A stretch of 64,000 bases of DNA from Monodelphis domestica (Eukaryota > Chordata > Mammalia > Didelphimorphia > Didelphidae), in assembly GCF_027887165.1 (NCBI RefSeq), contig NC_077232.1:1843662-1907661 (forward strand). Direction: 5' to 3'. Each line of letters starts with the position of its first letter. Position 1 is the first letter of the stretch. Shown here in pieces: positions 36,110 to 46,864 of the stretch. A program made the position numbers and the translations under genes. Under the pieces are notes generated by a model that saw only the letters and a list, made by a program, of their open reading frames with translations, did not search any database and was not told where the DNA came from.

Positions 36110-36331
36110 CAGTGTTTTTTAGTCCTTTCAGTTGTGTCAGACTCTTTGGAACCCCATTTGAAGTTTTCTAGGCAATGGCTCTGGAGTGGTTTGTCTTTTT
36201 CTTCTTCAGATCATTTTATCAATGAAGAAATGAGGCAGGTAGTTGTAAGTGACTTGGCCAAGGTCACACAGTAAGTGTCTGAGGCCAGATTTGAATTCAG
36301 AAGATGAGTCTTCCTGAATCAAGGCAACTCC
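36110..36331 (-). repeat. Marsupial CORE-type SINE, copy A only
   Basis: AGTTGTGTCAGACTCTTTGG, GGAGTGGTTTGTCTTTTTC and CAAGGTCACACAGTAAGTG. No counterpart is seen in copy B, so the insertion postdates the duplication or was lost from B. Confidence 0.75.
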
Positions 36332-36339
36332 TCCTAGGT

Positions 36340-36874
36340 CAGTGATGGCAAACCTTTTAGAGACCAAGTGCCATAACTTGTCTACTCCCCCAGAGACTGA
36401 GTGCCAAGCTTTGCCCTGCCACCCCTCCCCCTTACCTCAGTCAGGAGAGGGAGAAAGCACTCCCATTGGGCTGCTGGGCAGGGGGGTGGGTGACTCAGGT
36501 GCCTGGAAAGGGGAAGGGGAGTAGACCCACCCCTCTGCTCCCCTCCAGTTCCTCTCCCCCCCCCCCCTTTATGTGCTAGCTATGAGCTCTGCTCTTGAAC
36601 CTAGCTCCTCCCAATCCCACCACAGGAATCACCTTCAGCACAGACTTAACAGGTTGCCCTCTTCCCACTTTTCCCCAGACAGGGGAAGTAGGAAACCCTT
36701 CCATTGGGTTATTGAACAGAGGAACAGATCATGTGAAAAAATGTCCTCAGGCCTGTGGAGAGGGGGAGGGGAGTAGCTCAGCCCCAAGCACCTCTGGCTT
36801 TCTAGTAAGGAACTCTGGTGGGATACAGCATGCATGCCCTCTCTGGCACATGTGCCTTAGGTTTGCCACCACAG
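36340..36874. mobile_element. Non-autonomous hAT-type DNA transposon
   Basis: Inverted termini CAGTGATGGCAAACCT and the complement of CTGTGGTGGCAAACCT. 8-bp duplications TCCTAGGT (36332-36339) and ACCTAGGT (36875-36882) match at 7 of 8. No transposase frame. Present only in duplication copy A. Confidence 0.8.
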
Positions 36875-37129
36875 ACCTAGGTCCTTTCCCCTACCCCAAT
36901 CCACTTAATCCTCAAAAAAATTCCTTTACCTCTGCAACACCCTCTCCACCAGTCTTTAATTGAAAGTGTCTGTGGGAGTGAGTTGTTTACATGTTAATAC
37001 AAAATAAGACATTTTATCAGAACTTCAAAATTCCTAGAGAAGGGCTAAAAAAGTCAAAGGTCTTTGGGTAGATTTTATCTGCTTGAATGTCTTAGAAGAT
37101 AAAAATGGAAGGAAGCTGGGCTACCATCT

Positions 37130-37395
37130 GGCATTATTGTTTGGTTCTTTTGGTTGGGTCTGACTATGACTCCATTTGAGATTTTCTTGGCAAAGATACT
37201 GGAGTGGTTTGCCATTTCCTTCTCTAATTCATTTTGATGAAAAACTTGGGTAGACAGGGTTAAATGACTTACCCAGGGTCACACAAATGTAGACACAGAT
37301 GTAGTTAAGTATCTGAGGCTGGATTTGAACTTACAAAGATCAGTCTTCCTCAATCGAGGTTCAGCTCTCTATCCACTGCACCACCTAGATACATC
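37130..37395 (-). repeat. Marsupial CORE-type SINE, copy A only
   Basis: TTTTCTTGGCAAAGATACTG, GTGGTTTGCCATTTCCTTC and CTCTATCCACTGCACCACC. Apparently absent from copy B. Confidence 0.8.
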
Positions 37396-37439
37396 AGCTA
37401 TGTGCTCAGCACTTAGTAGGCCTTAATGCTTGATACATT

Positions 37440-37680
37440 CTCCCCTTTCACCATATCTCTGTTCTGGTGCGATAGTGGGGAATAGAAATGAGCCTCTGGA
37501 AGATATCTGAGGATACTCTTGCCCCTCCTTCCTGCTCTGCCCAGACTCCAAGCAGCCCTTCATTTTCCTCTCACTTTTGCTCTTTCTTTAGATTGTTGAA
37601 GGGTACATGGGGGGCTTGGCTTCATTCTACATCCTTTGTGGACAGACCTAAGGGTGGGCTGAGCTGCTCTTTATTATTCT
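37440..37680 (-). promoter_or_regulatory. Noncoding block conserved between MRGPR copies (possible 5' exon or promoter)
   Basis: It aligns with 59160-59360 (GATAGTGGGGAATAGAAATGAGCC with GATAGTGAGGAGTAGAAGGGAGCC, CTTCATTTTCCTCTC with CTTCCATTTTCCTCC, GACCTAAGG). It lies upstream of both genes and is not a recognised repeat. The promoter role is inference; no TATA box or donor site can be assigned. Confidence 0.3.
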
Positions 37681-38229
37681 AAATGTTTACAAATCCAAAC
37701 AAAACAAGGATTTCCATAGGTCAAGAAAAAGAAGATATTACACGAATGAAATCGGATCTCCTGTATGTTTAACTTACTTTTCCTCCTATCTATAGGCTAG
37801 AGCCCATCCACTAGTGTCACCCCCGACTCCATGGTTCACACAGGATATCATTATGGAGGCCAACACGCTCATTTCAATGAACTTTTTCCACTTGATCTTT
37901 CTGGAGGGAACATTCTTGGTTTACTCCTCTAGTATTAGTTCTATTGAGCCACTTCTGCTTCATTTAATGCAACGGACTTTTTTATTCTTTATGTATGCCA
38001 GCATGAATGCAGGTATTCGTTAATTATTCATCCACAAATTCATGCACACAATTTTGGATTTTAAAGTTTGTCAGTAATCTTATTTTAAATCATTTTTATT
38101 GCTCGACATAGTATCCCCCAATGAGTCGTTTTTTAATCAAAGAAAAAAGAGGGAAAAATACTTTGATACGACCGACCATGCTGTGACCACGTCCCACAGT
38201 ATGTACAGTATCCCACAGCCGTCATCGTC

Positions 38230-41200
38230 CGCCCCTGGAAAGGCAGGAAAGGAGTGCACCAATCTCTCCGTTGGTTTTGTGTCAAACTGTGACGAGCTCC
38301 ATCCTTACGGAGCCCAGCATCATTTTCACCCCCAGCCATAGTGCTGGGAATGCCAAGACAAGGAAATTGTCCCTGCCCGGAAGACGCCGATACTCTATTG
38401 AGGGTGGACAAGAGCCTCAGACGGAGCCAAAGCAAGCCACTGGGCTGGTCAGGGATAGCTTTAGGGATAGATGGCCATTCCACGTGGGGTTGGTCTGTCA
38501 GTGCTGATTGAGAAGAGAAGGAGAGCCAGAGATTTGGCCTGGGGAGTGGGAACAAGAGCATCAGCATTCTCAGACTGCAGGAGCTACTCAAGCCCTCCAA
38601 ATGAAACTCTCCCTTCCTGCTGGAGGCATAGTGAGAAGCGCCTGAAGCTTGGGGACGGCCCTTTGCCTACCAGGGGAAAAGGGATCAAAAGGCGGCACAG
38701 CAGCTCCTCTGACCCTCTTCCCCAAACTGACCTGTTGGCCAGCTGTGAACATCAAGAGCATCAATGCAAACGCACAATAGAAGGGTGAAACTCACAGAGA
38801 ACTCTTCAGCAGACCCAGGAATGCCAAGGAAAGGCCCCCCGTTGAGAACTTCCCTTCCTCCTTTCCAGGCTCCTGGCACCTCCTGTTCTGTGAAGTCTCC
38901 TGGCCAGATGGGGGTGGGCTTGGAGCAGGACTCAGGGCAGCAGCTCCTCTCTTACCTTTATATTCCCTTCCCTCCTCCCACAATCACAGAGAACTAGTAA
39001 AAGAGACTTTCTATTTGCTTTTAGATTTCCCAAACACTTCTCTCCGGAGAGAAATTCTCCAAAGCTTTCCACTTCAGAGAAAGCCCCCCAATGATGTTTC
39101 TCTGGTAAAGACTTCAGTGTTCTCTATCAGCCTTTGCACAAAAGCATTAGAGGAATTACTGTTGGGTTTCTGCGGTTCATTATTCCCCAATTCACTGGTT
39201 TTTTCCCATCATTCTTGGGTGCTTATTAGTCATGTTTCCTGCAATTTAAGTAAATGAAATCCCTTGTGAGCCTCCAGGTTCATTAGGTCTGCTTCTGGCT
39301 CTCCCAGAACTTTTTCTGAAAGGGGACTTTAGTATTCTGTTGGCTTGGCTTTCCAGGGAGATCCTAGACGAGGCTTATATTTCCTTAGACTACGTGGGTA
39401 TAAGAGTGAAGCTTGAACTGGCAGGAGTCCAGGATCTTAAGATTCTTACAGGAGAAAAGTGTATATGCATATAGACGTCCACACACGCATCCACTCATTC
39501 ACAAAGCGTCCATGTTAACGTACACATATGACCACGTAGGAATGAACCCACGTCTATGCAATATAATTATACATTATGACACAACACGTACGTGTGCTTT
39601 TATTTATGCCAGGCACTCGTGGATGTCAAGGTTTCTCTGGACTCGAATGAAGAAAAACATATCTTCATTTTCACTAACCTCTAGCTCAATTTCAATAGTC
39701 CATGCAATTATTAAAAGAACGTTCTGAAGAGGAGGAGTGCCAAAGCATCCCTTGTTGGCTTAAAATGCTCCTAACCCAAAGACACCCCAATGCAGGGTAC
39801 AAAGCACACGTGAAAATATATCCGGATGCATGGTTGCAACACTGACTCCATTTATACTCGGCAGTATGGCTGAACGTGTGTATCCATCGGCCTCTGCTAC
39901 CCATACACTTCCCCTGTGGCAAGCAGAGACCAGGATGCTGCCAGTCGCCATCAGCAGGCGAGACTGACGCTTGCCTCTCGTGCTGTTTCCTTCCTCTACC
40001 ATGTTACCCAGAGAGCAGGGGCCCCATGACAGGGAGACGGAGGAGCACGCTCTTCCAGTCATTTGCAATGCTTGATTCCTGGGAAACCTGCTCACAAGAT
40101 GGATCATAGTAGAGGGAAGGGATCAAGGCCCCAGACCCCAAAGGAGATGTTGGCTTGGATCCTGGCCCAACGCTGCACTTCTGAGTCACTAGGGGAAGCC
40201 CCTTTCCTTGCTGTGGCCTCGCTACACCCATTAGTCCCATGAAAGGCCATCCATCCACGGGCCCTTCCCAAGAGTGGCCGCCGATAACGAGACAAAAGAG
40301 AAAGCAGCTCCTACTCTCAGAGGGGCCGCCAATGCATGCATAGATGTATGTTTGAAAGGGTACATTACCCATTTGTACAAATTCTCCAGCTAGAGAGACA
40401 TGGCTCTGAAATGGTTCTGATAGACCCGATCCGAGCTCAAGCCCACATTAAATGTGGAGCAGGGAAAGGGCCCTTCTCAAGCGGCTGGCAAGCTAGGTGG
40501 AGTTACAGGGAGGGAGGAGAGAGGGTTTCCAGGACCATAAGAGAGTGAGAAGTTTCTCCTCCAGCTGAACACATGGGTATCGGGTGGACGTAGATTTCTG
40601 TTACACCCCTTAACCCTCTCTCTAGTCTTGGGGTGCAATGCTTAAAGGCCTACTTCAAAGGCGACTCCTCTGATGGTGCTCCAGGAATCGGTTGGCTGTT
40701 GGCAGCACGTTTTGGCCAGTTTATAGCCTCGGGTGCTTGTACAAGAGGCCAACAGGACAGCTGACAAGGAAGCCATTGGCTTGTCTAAGCAAATGGCAGC
40801 AGATATCAGAGAGGTTCTACTGATGAGAAAAGGGCAAAGAATGCCTCAGCGTCAGGTTGGACCTCTGTTCAAATTAGGAGCTGTGATTCTCTCATCCACG
40901 GAGGCCTATTCTTAGCCACCTCTCAAGCGGCACGTCCTGGAATCCCAGGAGCCGGAGAGGAGCCCGGAGAGTCGGGCTTGGCCCGCGTCTGCCGTTCTCT
41001 TTCCGTCTCTCAAACCTCCCCTCTTCCAGGTTCTCTACTAAGCCGTTTCCCTCTCGGCCGCTGTGGACAATTGTGGTCCACGTTCTCTTCTCCAGCGAGG
41101 ACGAGTCTCTCTCCCAGGCTCTGAGTGCAGCACACAGCACAGGCTGGTCTTCTGTTATTCCAGTTTTCACTTAAGAGGTCTTATGTTGAAATGACACAGA

Positions 41201-42166
41201 AAAGGCCATATTGGAGATCAAGGCGACAGCAATTGGAGGATGGCCCATGCGGTCAGGATGTGCTGGACCTGCGCTTTGGCACGAAGGTCCGAGAGATGCA
41301 GATGGAAAGGGATGCTGTAAACATAGACATGGAAGAGAGTGCCAGACGCGATGAGAAGCTTCAAGAAAGCCATTCTGGCTATGCTGTTGTGAGGAGGAGC
41401 TACTGATGAGCTGGAAGACACGTTTTAGCTTGGTTAGGAATGGCTGTCAATCCCCAATTTTATTTATATTTCCTTAGTTATGGAGCAACCTATCCCAAAG
41501 GCCTTCCTGTAAGAGCATTGGACGATCAAATACAATCAAGCGGGGCGACTAAGTGTATCAGAAGAAACATACCTGGCTCAGCCTTCCAGATCTTGTCTCT
41601 TGAGGCCGCCACATCCCCCATCTGTTTGGGGCTGGGATCCTTGGCCTCGTTTAGACCACCAGCATCGAAATGTCTGGTGGCGTCATCCCCAGGAAGCAGG
41701 GCTGTGAGGCTGTGCCAGACAGAAGTGTTGGATAAGGGCCCTGATGGACATCCTGTGCAGTGAACATCCTCCCCTGAAAAGCTGCCCCAGCGACATGCCA
41801 GGAGATGACTTGGATGACGTGAAAGCAGAAGTCAGTAAAAAAGGACAGGAAAGTGATGAAACGCCAAGATATTCCTGAAAAGATCCTGGAGCTCTATTTG
41901 TAGAAGGGAACGGCCCGAAGGACGCGGGCGATCGCCGCTCTCTCTCTTCTCACACTATTCCCATCCAGGGTAGAACATCCAGGCTTCCTACTGAACAATT
42001 GTTAGTACTTTCAGGTCTGTCTGTATCCTGGTGAGTCAATCCTGAGAGTCAAGTAGACGATGTTATTTGCTAATTGGCATTTCAATGAGTAATTCATCGA
42101 AGAAACCGTGTTCCTCATTAGTACAAAAAGAACGGAGATCAAAGGCATATAACCTTAAGCCTCTAT
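38230..42166. other. Mostly unassigned DNA
   Basis: No gene and no clear repeat is recognised over about 3.9 kb, which makes it the longest stretch without identifiable elements here. The 93-codon frame at 41125-41406 (Arg/Glu/Gln-rich C-terminal half) and the 155-codon minus frame at 38133-38600 have no family features I recognise. Confidence 0.4.
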
Positions 42167-42176
42167 TGTATCGATT

Positions 42177-42379
42177 TCTTTTTTTAAACCCTCACCTTCC
42201 CTCTTGGAATCAATACTGTGTACTGGTTCCAAGGCAGAAGAGTGGCAAGGGCTAGGCACTGGGGGTTAAGTGACTTGTCCAGGGTCACCCAGCTGGGAAG
42301 TGTCTGAGGCCAGATTGGAACCCAGGACCTGCCATCTCTAGGCCTGACTCTCCATCCACTGAGCTACCCGGCTGCCCCC
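42177..42379 (-). mobile_element. Marsupial tRNA-derived SINE
   Basis: Full-length antisense copy with duplications TGTATCGATT (42167-42176) and TGTATTAATT (42380-42389), 8 of 10 matching. 42390-43199 is unassigned and AT-rich. Confidence 0.9.
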
Positions 42380-43924
42380 TGTATTAATTCCCAATATATT
42401 CATTCCATAATGTAATTTTATACTATATTGATTTTTATAATTGAGTCTGCCCCTGTCTACGAGACATTTCTATGTCCTTGAGTTAAGCTCAGAAATTTAC
42501 TTTTCTCTCTGATTTAGTTTAAAGTTCTCTCTCATACTAGTAGTCCCTGGAAGTTCTCCAGGACAGCTGTGCATTGTATTTAAGGCCCCAAAGTTAACTT
42601 CATGCCAGCCTTAAACGCTATGTTGTCTTCTGTCTTTGCTTGTTCTTCTGCAACTTAATGAATTTCTAATCACTTTCAAGGAAACGGGAAGTCTGACAGT
42701 TTTGGTCTGGAAGAGATTACAAAATGCAGATGGGTTCCATGAAACAGTAACATTCCTGAATTGTCACAGAGGGTTGTGATTAGTCCAACCTGAATGGCAA
42801 TCCACCTTGCTTAGCATAGCCAGTTTAATGGTCCCTCCCTACCAAGATCCCTTTTCTTGTGTGCCAGAGAAGAGGGTCCCCTCTTTCTCTTTGGGGTTGT
42901 CCATGTAACCCGCTTTGTTCACAGTTATATACATCCCTGTTAATAAATTGATTTTGCTTAGAGCCAAGTACATCAGCTTAATTGTTAAAAAGGTATTTGA
43001 GCATACACTTGTGTCTAAATAAACCCTTACTTAATATGTAGCATCTGAATTGCCTTAGAGAGTCAGGGTTTTTTTGAGTTTTTTGAGTTTTCATTTACTG
43101 CTTTATATATATTTCTTACAATATAATGTGTAACATAAAATATAATACATATGGTTTCTTATAAATATATAAGAAATTATAATAAATATGCACCTATAAC
43201 TACTGTAGCTTTGCCTTTTAAAAATTAGGTGTATTGATAATGCAGCATTCTAACATAATGTTCTTATTTATCTCTTTTAATTAGATCTAGTTCAGCTTTA
43301 GCCTTTTCTGAGATTGATATTGCTACTCCTGCTGTTGCATAATGTATTCTACTACATCCCTCTATTTTTACTCTGGGTAATGGGTTTCTTGTAAACAACA
43401 GATTGTTGGGCTTTTAATCCATTCTGCTGTCAATTTCTGTTTTTTTTTTTTGGGGGGGGGGTGATTTCATCCCAGTACACAGTTATAATTATTATATATT
43501 TCCTTCCATTCTATTTTTATTCATTTCTTCCTTTTGTCTCCTTTTTATCTCACTCCTCTTCAAAAACCAAATTTTACTCTAACCACTACCTCCCTAATCC
43601 CTACCCTTTCTTCAGTCCTCTTTATTTTCCTTCCCTACTCTTCTATGGTTCCCACCCTTCTCTCCTCGCTTTACCATTCTTGTTAATATATTTACCCTTC
43701 TATGAGTCCCTCACTTATCCCTCTATAATTTTCTCCCTTGTCTTATTCCCTTGTCCTCCTTTTTCTTAATCTATATGCCTGAATCCCTTCTAATCTTTAT
43801 CCCTTTCCCACTTATCTCCTTATAAGTTAAGAAAAATTCTATCCTTCAGTATTTGTTATTTCCTCTTTTACCCACCCAGATATGATGAGATTGCCATCCC
43901 TCTATCCCCTTCTTCCTTTCTTAT

Positions 43925-44590
43925 TGTAAGGCGTAAAATTTAGGGTTAGACTTAATATATTTTTAGTTGGTGAGCAGGGATTTAATTACTAAATCCCAAT
44001 GAATTACTCAAGTCAGAATGGCTTTTATGGTAGTTTATTTACAATAGAGGGAAGAAATTAAGGAAATGAGAGAGAGCGAGATAGCTGCTTCAGCCTGGTC
44101 TGAATCAGGCAGGAATTCAGAGGCCCCAGCAAGGGCAGGGGTGGTGGTGGTGGAGAACAGAGAATTAAATTTAACATGGTTTTTGGCCACGAGGCCTCCT
44201 CCAAGATGAGGGGTCTCTCCAGAGGCTGGTGCCTCCAGAAAGCCAAGGAAAGGGAATCAGCCTTTTCACTCACCACATGGCAGTCCAAGGGGAAGCCTTG
44301 TGTTTGAGATCTCAAGCCCAAGCTCCTCCACAGTCAAGTTCCAAGGCAAAGACCTCCTCACAGGAAGTGACCATGAAATTTAAAGTGATTTACATCACTT
44401 CCTGGGTCTCACATGTACCAATGGTGGTTTAAACTTGGCTTTGGCCTGCCCAGGCGGCAGTCAGTTGTTTCTGATTTGTCACTTGCTAGCACACGCGGGT
44501 CATGGACCTTCCTCTCCCACACTTAATCCTACATTCCTGGTGGCTAAAATTCTAAAGGCTAAGCAGGGTAGAGTAAATCTCAATTTTACA
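43925..44590 (-). mobile_element. Solo ERV LTR (GA-tract family), 666 bp
   Basis: TGTAAGGCGTAAAATTTAGG to CTCAATTTTACA, with perfect duplications TTAT at 43921-43924 and 44591-44594. It is homologous to the LTRs at 2510, 3732 and 13007 and has a GA stretch at 44067-44083. Confidence 0.88.
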
Positions 44591-44735
44591 TTATAACATT
44601 TCTTGTGTTCATTCCTTTTATATGAGATGATTATTCCAATTTATCCTTCCCCACTTAAATTTAATTTTTGATCCATTCTATTATATCCAATTTGACCTCA
44701 AATGCTTCTTCAAACCCCCAATTAATAGCATTCTT

Positions 44736-45083
44736 TTTTTTTTTAAACTCTCGCCTTCTGTCTTGGAGTCAACACTGTGTATTGATTCCAAGGCAGAAGA
44801 GTGGTCAGGGCTAGGCAAGGGGGGTCAAGTGACTTGTGTAAACCTTAAAATTTCCCAGACCCTACTTTATAAGATTGGATTAAGACCATTCCCCATTTGG
44901 GCAGTGAACTCTACTTAAAGCAGGAATGTGAGAATTCTACTTTACCTACTTGGGTCTGGGAAATTTTAAGGTTTACACTTGCCCAGGGTCACACAACTGG
45001 GAAGTGTCTGAGGCCAGATTGGAACCCAGGATCTCTTGCTTCTAGGTCTGACTCTCAATCCACTGAGCCACCCAGCTGCCCCC
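44736..45083 (-). mobile_element. Marsupial tRNA-derived SINE split by a palindromic element
   Basis: Antisense SINE from AAACTCTCGCCTTCTGTCTTGG to GAGCCACCCAGCTGCCCCC. Duplications TAATAGCATTCTT (44723-44735) and TAATATCATTCTT (45084-45096) match at 12 of 13. The SINE breaks after GTGACTTG and resumes with CTTGCCCAGGGTC. Confidence 0.93.
44837..44977. mobile_element. 141-bp palindromic element with ERV U3-like ends and 4-bp target duplication
   Basis: It starts TGTAAACCTTAAAATTTCCC and ends with the exact complement; the terminal inverted repeats are 26 bp and perfect. Flanking CTTG at 44833-44836 and 44978-44981 is a perfect 4-bp duplication, and intact SINE copies (for example near 29215) show the empty site with a single CTTG. 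The first 18 bases equal the U3 end of the LTR at 2510-3441 read on the minus strand. No coding capacity. Ginger-type DNA transposons also have TGT...ACA ends and 4-bp duplications, so that origin is an alternative to an ERV-derived one. Confidence 0.85.
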
Positions 45084-45889
45084 TAATATCATTCTTAAGA
45101 ATTAATTAAACAAAATTAAATTTTATTAATTAAATTAATTAATTTAAACAAATTAATTAAAACATTTCCCATATGAAAAGTAAACATTTTGACCTTATTA
45201 AATTCTTATAACTGGTCTTTCATGTATAATGAATGAAATGCTCTGAAAGCTGTATTTTGAGTTTTAAAATATTAGTTGACCACTCGTGAATATCTACCTA
45301 GCAGTGGACTCCCTCACAGTCTGAGCAGATGTCATAGAACTCTGATGGAGCCGGATATAAGCTTGAATAGGCAGGCAGCTAGGCTGGGCCAAAGACAGCG
45401 GAGACTTAAGGGCCAACAACTAACATTTGTGCAGGGGGGCAAGTCCAGGGAGAGGGGCCAGAGCCAGCAGCTAGGCAGCAAGGTAGAAGAACTGTTGTGG
45501 AAGCCAATATCTGACAGCATCACTCAGGCCCTTTCCAGAACATCTCCGATGGGGAATGGACTCAGACGCCAACACAGAAGGAGGCGGGTCTTCAGGATTC
45601 CAAGAAGCTCACCGAAGGGTTCACAGTTCCCGACATGGCTACTGTCTAGCTAATTTTATTACTTAAAACTTCCCCCCATAGACAAAGAAACAGATTTCTA
45701 TCCTACCTGTCAAAGATCTAGACAAGGGAGGACCCAATCCAATTTCATAGCCTGCAGGAGAGACTGTTTGCCCTTAAAAACCAAACTATTCTGGGGGGCC
45801 AAAGAGGGAGCCATTTCTTTTTAAAAGTTGAAATTAATTTCCCACACATATTACCTTGTGTTTCTTCTCAGTCTTCTATGTAAAATTTT

Positions 45890-46862
45890 CTTTTTTAAAG
45901 ATATTTGAATTTACCAATTACACATAATAACAATTTTCCACATAAGTTTTCTGAAATTATAAGATCCAAAATGTCCCCCCCCCCCCGCCTTTCCTTCCCC
46001 TTCTCAGGGATAGTAGACAATTTGATCTGGTTTATGCCATTATTATCATGCAAAACATGTTTCCCTATTGTTGATTGCTGTAAGAGAATATTCCTATAAA
46101 ATAAAAAACCGCCAAATAAAAACTCAAATAAAATAAACTGAAAAATTGTATGCTTTGACCTACATTCCAATTCCAACGGTTCTTTCTCTGGGGGTGGATA
46201 GAATTCTTTATTATAAGTCCTTCAGAACTGTCCTGGATCATCGTATTGCTGAGAGTAGCCAAGTCTTTCACAGTTGACCATTGTACAGATATTGCTGTTA
46301 CTATGTACAATGTTCTTCTGGCTCTGCTTACTTCACTCTGCATCAGTTCATGTAGGCATGGACAAGTTTTTAAAAAATCATCCTGCTCAACATCCTGATC
46401 ACCATCATTACTTGCCACACAGTAGTGTTCCATCACAATCATATACCACAATTTGTTCAGCCATTCCTCAATTGATGGACATGACATCCCCTCAGTTTCC
46501 AATTCTTTACCACCACAAAAGAGTAACTATAATTTTTTTTCTATAAATAGCTTCTTTACCTCTTTTTTTTTATCCCTTTGGGACACAGATCTAGTACTGA
46601 TATTACTGGATAATAGGGTGTTCACAGTTTTATAGACTTTTGGGCATAGTTCCAAATTGACCTCCAGAATGGTTAGATCAGCTACCAATTCCACCAACAA
46701 TGCATGAATGTCCCAGTTTTTCCAAATCCCCTCCAACATATATCACTTTCTTTTACTGTCATATTAGACAATCTGGAAAGTGTGAGGTGGTACCTCAAAG
46801 TTGTTTTAATTTGTATTTCTCTAATCAATAGGAACTTTGAACATTTTGTATGACTATTTTTT
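45890..46862 (-). mobile_element. 5'-truncated L1, 3' end of ORF2
   Basis: The minus frame at 46065-46502 contains [21 protein letters not shown], the L1 ORF2 C-terminus, followed by a 3' UTR with a C-rich tract at 45975-45987 and a T-rich tail near 45890. Truncated at the 5' side, with several frame breaks. Confidence 0.85.
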
Positions 46863-46864
46863 CA

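Larger units (their letters stand above)
32376..38230. repeat. Segmental duplication copy A (MRGPR unit)
   Basis: Blocks here recur in the same order in 54835-59640: CCAGATGAGATAATA with GTCAGATGAGATAACA, the SINE at 33175 with that at 56181, AATCAATATTAGTTATTAAC with its partner near 56580, the MIR at 34535 with that at 57505, the MRGPR exon, the noncoding block 37440-37680 with 59160-59360, and CATTTTTATTGCTCGACATA with CATTTTTATTGTTCAATATC. Copy A is about 1 kb longer through later SINE and hAT insertions. Confidence 0.85.
43200..45115 (-). mobile_element. L1 fragment (endonuclease region) with nested LTR and SINE
   Basis: Antisense TCTCTTTTAATTAGATCTAG, TGCTACTCCTGCTG and GGTTTCTTGTAAACAACAGA correspond to the start of L1 ORF2 (endonuclease). 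The L1-like DNA continues past 43440 and is broken by the LTR at 43925-44590 and the SINE at 44736-45083. Borders are approximate and no frame is intact. 45116-45889 is unassigned. Confidence 0.6.

Noticed and set aside
38133..38600. 155-codon minus frame in unassigned DNA
   Set aside because: No recognisable domain, and it partly overlaps the end of the duplicated flank; chance frame.
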